Shown one piece after another: positions 39,699-49,060 of a stretch of 64,000 nucleotides of DNA (within the stretch, counting starts at the first letter, position 1; each line of letters starts with the position of its first letter). Made by a program: the position numbers and the translations under genes. The notes beneath the pieces are model-generated. The model did not search any database and was not told the origin of the DNA. It saw only the letters and a program-made list of their open reading frames with translations. Source of the stretch: Caulobacter ginsengisoli (GTDB taxonomy: Bacteria; Pseudomonadota; Alphaproteobacteria; Caulobacterales; Caulobacteraceae); contig NZ_JAUSVS010000009.1 of the NCBI RefSeq assembly GCF_030814835.1, positions 147,260 through 211,259 of the forward strand, read 5' to 3'.

Positions 39699-41066
39699 CT
39701 ACCGCCGCAGCCGCGCCTTGGCCGCGCGGTCGAAGTCGACCTGGGCCAGCTTGGGGGTTTCGCTCTTGTCGTCGGCGGGGCGGGCGCCGCCCAGCATGCC
39801 GTCGATGCGGGCCTTGGCCAGGCGGAAGTCGACCAGCTCGCGGCCTTCCAGGATGGTGCCCTGCGGGACCTTGGCGCCGATCGGGTTGACCCGAACGCCC
39901 TTGAACCAGACCTCGTAGTGCAGGTGCGGGCCGGTCGCCACGCCGGTGGCCCCGACATAGGCGACGACCTGGCCCTGCCGGACCCGAACGCCCGGCCGGA
40001 TGCCCGGGGCATAGCGCGAGATGTGGCCATAGCCGGTGTCCCAGCCGCCGTTGTGACGGATGCGCAGCCAGTTGCCATAGCCGCCCCAGCGGCGGGCTTC
40101 GAGAATGACGCCGTCGCCGGCCGCCAGGATCGGGGTGCCGGTCCCGGCTCCGAAGTCCACGCCCTGGTGGGCGCGGGTGTAGCCCAGCACCGGGTGGCGG
40201 CGCATGCCGAAGAGGGAAGTGATCCGCGCGCCGTCGACCGGGGTGCGCAGCAGGAAGCCCTTGATGTTCTGGCCCAGCGCATCGAAGAACTCGATCGTCC
40301 CGCCGCGCTTGAAGCCGTAGAAGCGCTGGCCCTTGACCTCGGCGTACTGCAGGTCGCCGGCCTCGACCGTGCGGCCGCTTTCGGTGACCTTGCGATTGAA
40401 CACCAGGCAGAACTCGTCGCCCGACTTGATGTCGCGGGTGAAGTCCAGCTTGTGGCCGAACAGCTGGCTGGCCTGGCTGATGATGGCGGGGCTGGCGCCG
40501 GCGCGGCTGGCGCTCTCGTAGAGCGAGCCTTCCATCTCACCGCAGGCGACCGTGGTCTCGGCGGTGACCTTCTCCTGCAGCTCGCGCAGGCGAAGCGCGC
40601 CGTCGAAGGTGCGAGACAGGGTGATGGCGCTGGCCGGGCCGGTGCGCATGGAGAGGCCGATCAGCCGGGCGGGGCCTCGGCTCTGGCGCGGCTTGGCGAT
40701 GGCGGCGACGAAGGCCATGCCGGCCTTGATGTTGACGATGTCGGTGGCCTGGCTCAGGGCCTGGACCGCCCGGCGGGCGTCCTCGGGACCGACCCCGGCG
40801 CGGCCGACGGCGGCCTCCATGGTCTCGCCCGGGCGGACGGTGACGGGGACGCTGACGCCACGGTCGAAGCCGGGCATGGCCTCGGCGCTGGCGAAGGCGG
40901 CGTGCTGCAGCGAGGTGAGGGCGGCGGGATCCAGCGGCGGCACGGCGGGCAGGTCGTCGCCGGCGGTCAGCCGCCAGCCCAGACCCAGCGCGATGAAACC
41001 GGCGATGGCCACGGCGATGCGCGGAGCCAGGCGGTAGGTCGGACGTCGCGGATCGAATTCCTGCAT
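39699..41066 (-). CDS. M23-family peptidoglycan endopeptidase
   Basis: 455 residues. A single N-terminal transmembrane segment (AVAIAGFIALGLGWRLT) anchors it with the catalytic part in the periplasm. The LytM/M23 domain at the C-terminal 160 residues has zinc ligands in HQGVDFG (H-x3-D) and HLHYEV (HxH). The domain cuts peptide cross-links of peptidoglycan; a role in cell division or elongation is inferred. Middle region (residues 90-250) is an uncharacterised OapA/LysM-like linker. The preceding bases hold a hairpin at 41116-41133. Confidence 0.93.
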   Translation of the reverse strand: MQEFDPRRPTYRLAPRIAVAIAGFIALGLGWRLTAGDDLPAVPPLDPAALTSLQHAAFASAEAMPGFDRGVSVPVTVRPGETMEAAVGRAGVGPEDARRAVQALSQATDIVNIKAGMAFVAAIAKPRQSRGPARLIGLSMRTGPASAITLSRTFDGALRLRELQEKVTAETTVACGEMEGSLYESASRAGASPAIISQASQLFGHKLDFTRDIKSGDEFCLVFNRKVTESGRTVEAGDLQYAEVKGQRFYGFKRGGTIEFFDALGQNIKGFLLRTPVDGARITSLFGMRRHPVLGYTRAHQGVDFGAGTGTPILAAGDGVILEARRWGGYGNWLRIRHNGGWDTGYGHISRYAPGIRPGVRVRQGQVVAYVGATGVATGPHLHYEVWFKGVRVNPIGAKVPQGTILEGRELVDFRLAKARIDGMLGGARPADDKSETPKLAQVDFDRAAKARLRR

Positions 41067-41115
41067 CGTTTCCCCGTCACTGACGATGCCGCGGCAACAG
41101 CTTCAAAATGACACG

Positions 41116-41133
41116 GCTGAGACGCCTCTCAGC
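41116..41133. other. Small perfect hairpin between the M23 and ars genes
   Basis: Arms GCTGAGA and TCTCAGC around a CGCC loop. A second hairpin of CCGGGC/GCCCGG type follows at about 41139. No T run, so the role is unclear; this 170-bp stretch between the last ars gene and the M23 gene otherwise shows nothing recognisable. Confidence 0.4.
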
Positions 41134-41236
41134 AAACACCGGGCCGTTTCATGCCCGGTAGACCCCGCGAAACGCAAGCAATATTCAGTGCTTCGGTCGA
41201 TATGTCACGTCCTGGTAAACAATGTTCGACCAACGC

Positions 41237-41584
41237 TCAGAGCAGCGCCTGGCAGGTCTCGGCCGGCCGGCAAAGCGCCGCGCCCTTGGGGGTCACGACG
41301 ATGGGCCGCTGCACCAGGATCGGGTGCTCGACCATGGCGCTCAGGATGGCGTCGTCGGACGCGGCCGGATCGGTCAGGCCCAGGTCCTCGGCGGGGGTGC
41401 CGGCGACCCGCAGGACGTCGCGCGGGGTCTTGCCCATCTGCTTGAGCAGGGCCTGCAGCTGGGCCTTGGTCCAGCCGGTCTTGAGGTATTCCACCACGGC
41501 CGGTTCGACTCCTGCCTCGCGGATCAGGGCCAGGGTGTTGCGCGAGGTGCCGCAGGCGGGGTTGTGAAAGATGGTGACGGTCAT
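41237..41584 (-). CDS. arsC: Arsenate reductase, glutaredoxin/glutathione type
   Basis: 115 residues, last gene of the arsenic operon. Reduces arsenate to arsenite with glutathione and glutaredoxin. The catalytic block is read as FHNPACGTSRNTL (Cys11), and the arginines that bind arsenate are present (including the R in QRPIV and the R before PAETC). The ATG overlaps the stop of the acetyltransferase by 4 bp (ATGA). The operon therefore has two unrelated reductases. Confidence 0.95.
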   Translation of the reverse strand: MTVTIFHNPACGTSRNTLALIREAGVEPAVVEYLKTGWTKAQLQALLKQMGKTPRDVLRVAGTPAEDLGLTDPAASDDAILSAMVEHPILVQRPIVVTPKGAALCRPAETCQALL

Positions 41585-42120
41585 TGTCTCAGGTCTCGAT
41601 ACGGAATGAACTCGGGCGGTGGCGAATCGTCGTCGACAAGGCTCTGGCCCCACCAGCCGACATCGCGCCAGGCGCCCAGCTTGTAGCCCACCCGGCGATA
41701 GACGCCGACGGGCGCGAAGCCCACCGATTCGTGCAGGGCGACGCTGGCGGAATTGGGCAGGGCGATGCCGGCGAACACCGAGCAGATCCCCTGGCGGCGC
41801 AGGCGAGCGAGCAGGTCGCGATAGAGGGCCTTGCCGACCCCGCGGCCTCGCGCGGTCTCCGCCAGATAGATCGAGACATTGGCTGACCAGCGATAGGAGG
41901 CCGTTGGGCGATGGGCGCCGGCATAGGCGTAGCCCAGGAAGGCGCCGTCTTCCTCCGCCGCCAGCCAGGGAAAGTCCGGCAGGGTGGCGGCGACGCGGCG
42001 GGCCATTTCGTCGGGCGTCGGCGGTTCGGTCTCGAAGCTGATGGCGGTGTCGCGGACGATGGGGCCGTAGATGGCGGCCACGGCGGGGGCGTCTTGCGGG
42101 GAGGCGTCGCGGATGATCAC
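41581..42120 (-). CDS. ArsN-like GNAT acetyltransferase (phosphinothricin/arsinothricin type)
   Basis: 179 residues. The sequence follows the phosphinothricin acetyltransferase (PAT) type: IRDASPQDAPAVAAIY, AISFETEPPT, WLAAEEDGAFLGYAYAG, the acetyl-CoA loop R-G-R-G-V-G-K-A-L and the C-terminal GYKLGAWRDVGWW. ArsN1 proteins of this type acetylate arsinothricin in ars operons. The GTG start overlaps the aquaporin stop (GTGA), so it is coupled. Assignment to ArsN is based on its position in the operon and PAT similarity; substrate is not proven. Confidence 0.82.
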   Translation of the reverse strand: MIIRDASPQDAPAVAAIYGPIVRDTAISFETEPPTPDEMARRVAATLPDFPWLAAEEDGAFLGYAYAGAHRPTASYRWSANVSIYLAETARGRGVGKALYRDLLARLRRQGICSVFAGIALPNSASVALHESVGFAPVGVYRRVGYKLGAWRDVGWWGQSLVDDDSPPPEFIPYRDLRQ

Positions 42121-42809
42121 GGCGTGGCGGGTCTCGCGGGTTTCAACAGCCAGCCAAACAGCGCCCAGGCCGTCAGCGCGCCGATGACTTGGCCCAGCAG
42201 AAAGGCCGGAATGGAGTGCGGCGCAATACCGGCGAAGCTGTCGCTCAGCGACCGGGCCAGGGTGATGGCGGGGTTGGCGAAGCTGGTCGAGGCGGTGAAC
42301 CAATAGGCGGCGGTGATGTAGAGGCCGACACAGGCGGGGGTCAGGGCCGGGCGCAGGCGCACGCTCGCCAGGATGGTCGCCACCAGGCCGAAGGTCGCCA
42401 CCGCCTCGCTGAACATCTGGGCCGGCCCCTCGCGCAGGTGGGTGGAGACCTGGATGACCGGCAGGCCGAACATCAGATGGGCGGTCCAGGCCCCGGCGAT
42501 GCAGCCGGCGATCTGGGCGAGGGCGTAGAGGCCGGCCTCGCGCCATGTCAGTTCGCAATTCAAGGCGGCGACCAGCGACACGGCCGGGTTGAAATGCGCC
42601 CCGGAGATCGGCCCGAACACCACGATCAGCACCACCAGCCCCGCCCCGGTGGCCAGGGTGTTGCCCATCAGGGCGATGGCGACATTGCCGCCGGCCAGGG
42701 TCTGGCCCATGACCCCCGAGCCGATGACCACGGCGGCCAGCAGCAGCGAGCCCAGGAACTCGGCGGTCAGGCGGCGGAGTGGGCCAAACGGCGGCGGCTC
42801 AACCGGCAT
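42117..42809 (-). CDS. aqpS: Aquaglyceroporin of the ars operon (AqpS type)
   Basis: 230 residues, six transmembrane helices and two half-helices. The two NPA motifs are in AHFNPAVSL and FANPAITLAR. In Sinorhizobium meliloti an AqpS channel in place of a pump lets arsenite leave the cell once arsenate has been reduced. No ArsB or Acr3 pump gene is present here, which supports the same arrangement. It overlaps the start of the acetyltransferase and lies directly after the LMW-type arsC (11-bp overlap). Confidence 0.92.
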   Translation of the reverse strand: MPVEPPPFGPLRRLTAEFLGSLLLAAVVIGSGVMGQTLAGGNVAIALMGNTLATGAGLVVLIVVFGPISGAHFNPAVSLVAALNCELTWREAGLYALAQIAGCIAGAWTAHLMFGLPVIQVSTHLREGPAQMFSEAVATFGLVATILASVRLRPALTPACVGLYITAAYWFTASTSFANPAITLARSLSDSFAGIAPHSIPAFLLGQVIGALTAWALFGWLLKPARPATP

Positions 42810-43305
42810 GACGGCCGATGTCGCTCAGGCGGGCCTGCAGGGTGAGGGTGTCCAGGCTCCTGATCGGCAATGCGGCGAACAGTTCGAGGCGCCGATAGAG
42901 CTGGCCGTAGATCTCGGCGAAGGCCATGGCGACTTCCGCGTCCGACCCTTCGACCGCCGCCGGGTCGGGCACGCCCCAGTGGGCGGTCATCGGCTGGCCG
43001 GGCCAGATCGGACAGACCTCGCCGGCGGCGTTGTCGCAGACGGTGAAGACGAAATTCAGTTCGGGCGCGTCTGGATGACTGTCCCGGGAGAACTCTTCCC
43101 ACGACTTCGATTTCAGGCCTTCGGTCGAATAGTTCAGCCGCTGCAGCAGGGCCAGGGCGTGGGGATTGACCTTGCCGGTGGGCATGGACCCCGCGGACCA
43201 GGCCTTGAACCGGCCCGCGCCCAGCCGATTGAGGATGCATTCGGCCATGATCGAGCGCGCCGAATTGCCGGTGCACAGGAACAGCACGTTGAAGACGTCG
43301 GTCAT
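42799..43305 (-). CDS. arsC: Arsenate reductase, LMW tyrosine-phosphatase type
   Basis: 168 residues. Reduces arsenate to arsenite. The P-loop is LFLCTGNSARS, with the nucleophile Cys11; further cysteines Cys90 and Cys98 (VFTVCDNAAGEVC) fit the redox pair of this family. It is longer than typical (about 140 residues) by a C-terminal helix. It follows arsR after 7 bp and overlaps aqpS by 11 bp. Confidence 0.93.
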   Translation of the reverse strand: MTDVFNVLFLCTGNSARSIMAECILNRLGAGRFKAWSAGSMPTGKVNPHALALLQRLNYSTEGLKSKSWEEFSRDSHPDAPELNFVFTVCDNAAGEVCPIWPGQPMTAHWGVPDPAAVEGSDAEVAMAFAEIYGQLYRRLELFAALPIRSLDTLTLQARLSDIGRHAG

Positions 43306-43312
43306 GGGCCCC

Positions 43313-43669
43313 TCAGCAGGAAGTCTTGGCGCCGCAGGCCGCCGCCTGTTCGGTCAGCAGGGCGGCCGGGGCGCAGATGGCCGGCTCGCCGGAGCAGCAG
43401 TCCTCCATCAGGAAGGCCAGCAGGTCGCGCATGCTGTCGTAATCGGCGACATAGATGATCGAGCGGCCCTCGCGCCGCGAGCTGACCAGCCCGGCGTGGG
43501 TGAGGATTGTAAGATTGGTCGACAGGGTGTTGGCGCGGCTGTCGGTCAGCCGGGCGATCTCACCGGCCGGCAGGCCCGCCGCCCCGGCCTTGACCAGCAG
43601 GCGGAAGGCCCCAAGCCGCCCTGGATGGGCCAGGGCGGACAGGGCGGCGATGGCGTCGGTCTGTTCCAT
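43313..43669 (-). CDS. arsR: ArsR-family arsenite-responsive repressor
   Basis: 118 residues. The winged helix region DSRANTLSTNLTILTHAGLVSSRREGRSIIYV is clear. A C-terminal cysteine cluster Cys91-Cys92 and Cys99 (CCSGEPAIC) is the likely trivalent arsenic sensor, as in ArsR types whose cysteines are at the dimer C-terminus. Its own start region (about 43671-43688) has a short ATTCG/CGAAT inverted pair that may be a second operator. Second gene of the operon, 45 bp after arsI. Confidence 0.95.
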   Translation of the reverse strand: MEQTDAIAALSALAHPGRLGAFRLLVKAGAAGLPAGEIARLTDSRANTLSTNLTILTHAGLVSSRREGRSIIYVADYDSMRDLLAFLMEDCCSGEPAICAPAALLTEQAAACGAKTSC

Positions 43670-43714
43670 GATTCGAGAATAGCCGAATTTATGTGACAGG
43701 TGCGCGTCAGTCCC

Positions 43715-44146
43715 TCACCCGCAGCACGAGGCCACGGGCGCGGTGGGGGCGGTCGCCACGGGTTCCTCGTCCTCGCCATAGCGGGTCGCTTCGCCGAAGG
43801 TGTGGAAGGTCTCCCAGCGCACACCCGACGGATCGGTGACCCAGCTCTTGTCCGACTTGGCGTAGCAGCAGGTGGTGGCGGTCTGGTCGAAGGTGGTCTC
43901 GCCGGCGGCCTTCAGCCGGGCGGCGATGGCGGCCAGGGCTTCGCCGGTCTCGGCCTGGATGCCGACATGGTCGACTCCCGCCGCGCGGCCACGGCTGGAA
44001 ATGGCCAGGTTCACCCGGGGATCGTCGAGCATCCATTTGGCGTAGTCGTCCTTCACGACGGCGGGCTGCGCGCCGAACAGGGTCGAGTAGAAGCCGATCG
44101 AGCGGGCCAGATCGTCGACGGCGATATGCAGGTGCAGGCGGTTCAT
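43715..44146 (-). CDS. arsI: ArsI C-As lyase (glyoxalase-fold)
   Basis: 143 residues, first gene of the operon. ArsI cleaves the carbon-arsenic bond of trivalent organoarsenicals such as methylarsenite with Fe(II) and O2. The characterised ligands are matched: His5, His60 and Glu112 (equivalents of the His/His/Glu iron site), and the arsenic-binding thiol pair Cys93-Cys94 in TTCCYAKSDKSWVTDPSG. A further C-terminal cysteine pair (SCCG) is also present. A 22-bp palindrome sits 12 bp before the ATG. Confidence 0.93.
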   Translation of the reverse strand: MNRLHLHIAVDDLARSIGFYSTLFGAQPAVVKDDYAKWMLDDPRVNLAISSRGRAAGVDHVGIQAETGEALAAIAARLKAAGETTFDQTATTCCYAKSDKSWVTDPSGVRWETFHTFGEATRYGEDEEPVATAPTAPVASCCG

Positions 44147-44157
44147 AGTTAGTTCCC

Positions 44158-44179
44158 TATTTCCAGAAATCTGGAAATA
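44158..44179. promoter_or_regulatory. Perfect palindrome, probable ArsR operator of the ars operon
   Basis: Arms TATTTCCAGA and TCTGGAAATA separated by AA (22 bp). AT-rich and perfectly symmetric within GC-rich DNA, and it lies 12 bp upstream of the arsI start, where an ArsR dimer would block the promoter. The binding protein is inferred. Confidence 0.75.
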
Positions 44180-44222
44180 AGGAAGCGTATTCGGCGGGCG
44201 CTGTCAAGCGGCCTGTTGGCGG

Positions 44223-46595
44223 CTACCAGGTCTGCTTGAGACTGCCGATGACGATGGTCGAGTCCGAGCTGTCCCAGGGGGCCAGGGTCTTCGGCCGCGC
44301 CGGCAGGGGTTTGGCGTCGGCCGGCCAGGACAGGGTCTCGGCGCCGTAGCGGATTTCCACCGATCCCGGTCCCGCCGGCTTGAAGGTGACGGCGCCGGGG
44401 CCGCCCACCCAGACGAGGTGGGACCATTGGCCGGGCTTGGCCAGCAGCTTGGCCGGGCGGCCATCGACGCGGACATCGGTGGCGGCGACATCGGTCCTGA
44501 GGTCCAGGCTCATGGCCCGGCCTTCGGCGGGCGGGGCGAACAGCACCGCGACCGTGCCGTCCGTCTGGGGCGGCAGGTTTATGACCGGCTGGGTGGCGGC
44601 GACAGCCTTGGCGGGCGCGGCGGGAACTCCGCGCGGGGCGAAGGGCGCGAAGGCCTGTTTGCCCAGGGCTCCGCCGTCGGCGGTCAGCACGCCGCGGGTC
44701 CAGGGGTCCATGCCGGGGCTGAGGGCGACCCGCCAGCTCTTGTGGCTGTTCAGGTCGGTGACATAGGCGATCCGGCTGACCTGAGGGTGGCGCTCGGTCC
44801 AGGGACTGTGGAAGCGCACCACGGCAAGGCCGATCAGGCCCAGAGCCATCAGCGCCGGCCCGGTCCAGCGGCTGGCCCGCTGGGCCAGCGGCCAGGCCAG
44901 GACCATGCCTAAGAAGCCGAACAGGGCCAGCAGGTCGGGGATGTCCAGGCCCTGGGCGACGCCGTGGAAGTAGACGCCCAGCCAGCCCAGGCCGATGGCG
45001 ATCAGTCCCGCCTCGCCGAAGCGGATGATCGGGGTCGAGCTGGAGCCCAGTGCGCCCACGGCCGCCATGAAGGCCCCCAGCAGCAGCGGCCAGGCGATCA
45101 GGAAGGCGGTGGCCGGGGCGGCGATCTGCAGGCCCAGCGCCACCAGCAGGGCCAGGACCAGAGCGCCCAGCCAGGCGCTGGCCAGGGGCGGGGGCTTGCC
45201 CAGGAAGCTGACCGCCAGGATGGCCGTGGCCAGGCCGACGCCCAGCCCCACGACATCCCAGCCGCCGAACAGCGAACAGAGGGCGCCGCCGGCGATCGGG
45301 GCGGCCACCGCCCAGCGCACCTTGATGCCGTTGGCCAGAGCCGAGGCGGCGTGCAGGGCGACCCCGGCGGTCAGCAGGGCCAGGACGCTCTCCCACAGGC
45401 CCCACTGCGCCAGCAGCGGCCGCATCTCCAGGAAGCCGAACCCCACCCCGGTGGCCCGGCGCACCAGATGCAGCATCAGGGCCGTGGCCAGGATCATGTA
45501 GAGGGTCCCGCCCACGCCCTTGAGCGTGGCCAGCGGCGCGACGCCGGTCTTGTGGCCGGGGCGCACGGCCCGGACCAGCAGCAGGACCGCGGCCAGCAGG
45601 ACCAGCCAGCCGACCCAGGCCGGATAGGCCAGCACATGGTCGCCGAAGGTCTGGCTGTAGACGGCCTCGGGCGCCGGGGCTGGCAGGACCTTGGCGAAGG
45701 CCAGGGCCCGGGCGGCGGCCAGCACCTGCTCGCCCATGTGCTGCACCGAGCCCTGGTCCAGGTTGGCGGGAGTGGAGCTGGGCGAATGATAGTCGAACTG
45801 CCGGCCGATGAAGGCGAAGTTCAGCCCGGTGATCCCGGCCGCCTTGGACACCGTGAAGTCGGTGTCGTTGGGCATGTGCTCATAGAGGAAGACCGCCAGC
45901 GAACTGGAGATCGGGGCCTTGGCGTTCTCGGCGAAGAGGCCGATCAGGGCGCCGTTCCTCGGCCCGGTCTGGAACATGTTGGCCCGACCGCCGCCGCCGC
46001 GGCTTTCCATGTTCAGCACCAGGCCGACATGCCTGGCCAGCGGGTCCTGCTCGAAGAAGGCGTGCGCGCCCAGCAGGCCCGCCTCCTCGCCGTCGGTGAT
46101 CAGGATGATGACGTCGCGGGCCGGCGTCCCCTGGGCCTTGAGGATGCGGGCGATCTCCAGGGCGCTGGCCACCCCCGTGGCGTCGTCGGCCGCACCGGGC
46201 GAGCCGGGGACGCTGTCGTAATGGGCCATGATGGCGATGGCCGGGGCGCTGCGATCCCTGCCCGGAATGACGCCGATAATGTTCCGCACCCGCCCGCCGA
46301 TGGCCCACTGACCGCCGTTGAAGCTGTTCTGGAAGAAGGCCCTGGCGTCCTGAACGCGGGGGGCCAGGCCCATCGCCGTCATCCGCCCGACCAGATAGTC
46401 GCGCACCGCGTCGTTTTCCGGCGATCCCAGGGGGTGAGGGGTTTTGGCGACGACCTCGATGTCCTTCATCGCCCGTCCGGCCGAGAAGACATCGGCCGGC
46501 GCGTCGGCCGCCAGGGGCCTCGGCGTCACCGTCCCCTGCCAGGCGATGAGAAGTCCGCCAACCATGGCCGCCAGCAGCCAGACACTCCGCCCCAT
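44223..46595 (-). CDS. M28-family metallopeptidase, membrane protein
   Basis: 790 residues. A single N-terminal transmembrane/signal segment is followed by an M28 peptidase domain (about residues 100-300): metal ligands are read in MAHYDSVPGS, the ADDATG aspartate, the DGEEAG glutamates and the NME and FDYHSPSST sites. Then seven to nine transmembrane segments form the C-terminal half, like FXNA/ERMP1-type proteins, before a periplasmic C-terminal domain (about residues 620-790). The protease would face the periplasm. GGGAGAAAGACC precedes the ATG. Confidence 0.9.
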   Translation of the reverse strand: MGRSVWLLAAMVGGLLIAWQGTVTPRPLAADAPADVFSAGRAMKDIEVVAKTPHPLGSPENDAVRDYLVGRMTAMGLAPRVQDARAFFQNSFNGGQWAIGGRVRNIIGVIPGRDRSAPAIAIMAHYDSVPGSPGAADDATGVASALEIARILKAQGTPARDVIILITDGEEAGLLGAHAFFEQDPLARHVGLVLNMESRGGGGRANMFQTGPRNGALIGLFAENAKAPISSSLAVFLYEHMPNDTDFTVSKAAGITGLNFAFIGRQFDYHSPSSTPANLDQGSVQHMGEQVLAAARALAFAKVLPAPAPEAVYSQTFGDHVLAYPAWVGWLVLLAAVLLLVRAVRPGHKTGVAPLATLKGVGGTLYMILATALMLHLVRRATGVGFGFLEMRPLLAQWGLWESVLALLTAGVALHAASALANGIKVRWAVAAPIAGGALCSLFGGWDVVGLGVGLATAILAVSFLGKPPPLASAWLGALVLALLVALGLQIAAPATAFLIAWPLLLGAFMAAVGALGSSSTPIIRFGEAGLIAIGLGWLGVYFHGVAQGLDIPDLLALFGFLGMVLAWPLAQRASRWTGPALMALGLIGLAVVRFHSPWTERHPQVSRIAYVTDLNSHKSWRVALSPGMDPWTRGVLTADGGALGKQAFAPFAPRGVPAAPAKAVAATQPVINLPPQTDGTVAVLFAPPAEGRAMSLDLRTDVAATDVRVDGRPAKLLAKPGQWSHLVWVGGPGAVTFKPAGPGSVEIRYGAETLSWPADAKPLPARPKTLAPWDSSDSTIVIGSLKQTW

Positions 46596-46660
46596 GGTCT
46601 TTCTCCCTTATTGGGGGCGCAGGGAGACATGGTGTCGGCATAGGGGCAACTGAAAACAAA

Positions 46661-46686
46661 AACGCCCGCCATCGCTGGCGGGCGTT
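46661..46686 (-). terminator. Terminator of ctrA
   Basis: Perfect 11-bp stem AACGCCCGCCA with complement TGGCGGGCGTT around TCGC. Read on the minus strand it is followed by a T-rich tract (TTTTTGTTTT), as expected for a terminator of the leftward ctrA transcript. A weak run lies on the other side too, so it could work in both directions. Confidence 0.85.
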
Positions 46687-46723
46687 TCTGTTCGTCGAAT
46701 CTGGCAGTCGCCGAGGGCTGAGG

Positions 46724-47419
<696 letters not shown>

Positions 47420-47725
47420 TCAGCCCTCCCCGCGACGGCCGCGGTATTCAAATTGCCAAGGCGGAATCCGCCTCCGATGCCCAATCGCCCCGAATGTGGC
47501 GGCAGGCTGATTTAAGACTGGTTAATGGTGAACGGCCCGTAGCTCGAATCGTTAAGCCGATTTGGATTCGGTGAGCAAGCGACCCAAGTTGGGCTGGGTG
47601 ACGGCGGGCCGATGAATCTTTCGTGATCGGCCCTGCGACCGTCTGACAGAGCCCGCCTTCATACCTGTTTAAGGGCATCGGCCCAACATGCTCCCAGGCG
47701 CTTGCTGCCTCGGGAATTCAAGCCT
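47420..47725. promoter_or_regulatory. Divergent ctrA/fliI regulatory region with GANTC and CtrA-like sites
   Basis: No gene in this stretch. It holds four GANTC (CcrM) sites: 47464-47468, 47546-47550, 47565-47569 and 47614-47618, far more than expected by chance in 300 bp. A TTTA-N7-TTAA CtrA-like pair spans 47511-47525, and further TTAA half sites lie near 47552 and 47666. This fits autoregulated, methylation-dependent ctrA promoters known from Caulobacter, and probably also drives fliI. Confidence 0.75.
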
Positions 47726-49060
47726 TTGCGTAGCCTTATCGCCGCTGTCGAGCGTATCGAGCCTCTGACCGTTTCCGGCCGCGTCGCGGCGGTGAACGGC
47801 CTGCTCATCGAGGCCCGCGGCGGATTGACTCATCTGGCCGTCGGGGCCCGCGCCGAGATCGTCAGGCGCGGCCAGACGCCGCTGGCGGCCGAGGTCGTCG
47901 GCTTCCGCGAGACCCGCGCCCTGTTAATGCCTTTCGGTCCGGTCGAGGGCGTGGCCCCCGGCGCCGAGATCCGCATCCAGCCGGAAGGCGCGGCCGTGCG
48001 CCCGACCAGCGCCTGGATGGGCCGCATCGTCGACAGCTTCGGCGAGCCCATCGACGGCAAGGGGCCGCTGCCTCAGGGCCAGGTCGGCTACAGCCTGCGC
48101 GCCGCCCCGCCCGCCGCCCACAGCCGGGCCCGCGTCGGCGCGCGGCTGGACCTGGGCGTTCGGGCCATGAACGCCTTCACCACCACCTGCCGGGGCCAGC
48201 GCCTGGGCATCTTCGCCGGCTCGGGCGTCGGCAAGTCGGTGCTGCTCTCCATGCTGGCCCGCCAGGCCACCTGCGACGTGGTCGTCGTGGGCCTGATCGG
48301 CGAACGCGGCCGCGAGGTGCGCGAGTTCATCGAGGAGACGCTTGGGCCGGAGGGCCTGGCCCGCGCCGTGGTCGTGGTCGCCACCTCCGACGAGCCGGCC
48401 CTGAAACGCCGCCAGGCCGCCTACATGACCATGGCCATCGCCGAGTATTTCCGCGACCAGGACATGGAAGTCCTCTGCCTGATGGACAGCGTCACCCGCT
48501 TCGCCATGGCCCAGCGGGAGATCGGCCTGGCCGCCGGCGAGCCGCCGACCACCAAGGGCTATACCCCCACCGTCTTCACCGAACTGCCCAAGCTGCTGGA
48601 GCGGGCCGGACCCGGGCCCGTGCGGCCCGACGGCACCTCGGCGGGGCCGATCACCGGCCTCTTCACGGTGCTGGTCGACGGCGACGACCATAACGAGCCG
48701 ATCGCCGACGCGGTGCGCGGGATTCTAGACGGCCACATCGTCATGGAGCGGGCCATCGCCGAGCGCGGCCGCTTCCCGGCCATCAATGTGCTGAAATCCA
48801 TCTCGCGGACCATGCCGGCCTGCCAGACGCCGGAGGAGCGGGTGCTGGTCACCAACGCCCGCCAGACCCTGGCCGCCTACGCCAACATGGAAGAGCTGAT
48901 CCGCATCGGCGCCTATCGGGCCGGGGCCGATCCCAAGATCGACCGGGCCATCGCGCTCAACGCTCCGCTCGAGGCCTTCCTGGGCCAGGACAAGGACGAG
49001 GCGACCAGTCTGGAAACCGGCTTCGCCATCCTGGGCGACATCCTGGATAGCGCCGCATGA
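47726..49060 (+). CDS. fliI: Flagellar export ATPase FliI
   Basis: 444 residues from a TTG start. ATPase of the flagellar type III export apparatus, related to F1-beta. Walker A is FAGSGVGKS, Walker [11 protein letters not shown], and the family motif [14 protein letters not shown] follows. I prefer the TTG at 47726 ([15 protein letters not shown], matching the Caulobacter FliI start and length as I recall them) over the TTG at 47702; the latter adds eight residues. Next gene, fliJ, overlaps by 4 bp. Confidence 0.95.
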   Translation: MRSLIAAVERIEPLTVSGRVAAVNGLLIEARGGLTHLAVGARAEIVRRGQTPLAAEVVGFRETRALLMPFGPVEGVAPGAEIRIQPEGAAVRPTSAWMGRIVDSFGEPIDGKGPLPQGQVGYSLRAAPPAAHSRARVGARLDLGVRAMNAFTTTCRGQRLGIFAGSGVGKSVLLSMLARQATCDVVVVGLIGERGREVREFIEETLGPEGLARAVVVVATSDEPALKRRQAAYMTMAIAEYFRDQDMEVLCLMDSVTRFAMAQREIGLAAGEPPTTKGYTPTVFTELPKLLERAGPGPVRPDGTSAGPITGLFTVLVDGDDHNEPIADAVRGILDGHIVMERAIAERGRFPAINVLKSISRTMPACQTPEERVLVTNARQTLAAYANMEELIRIGAYRAGADPKIDRAIALNAPLEAFLGQDKDEATSLETGFAILGDILDSAA

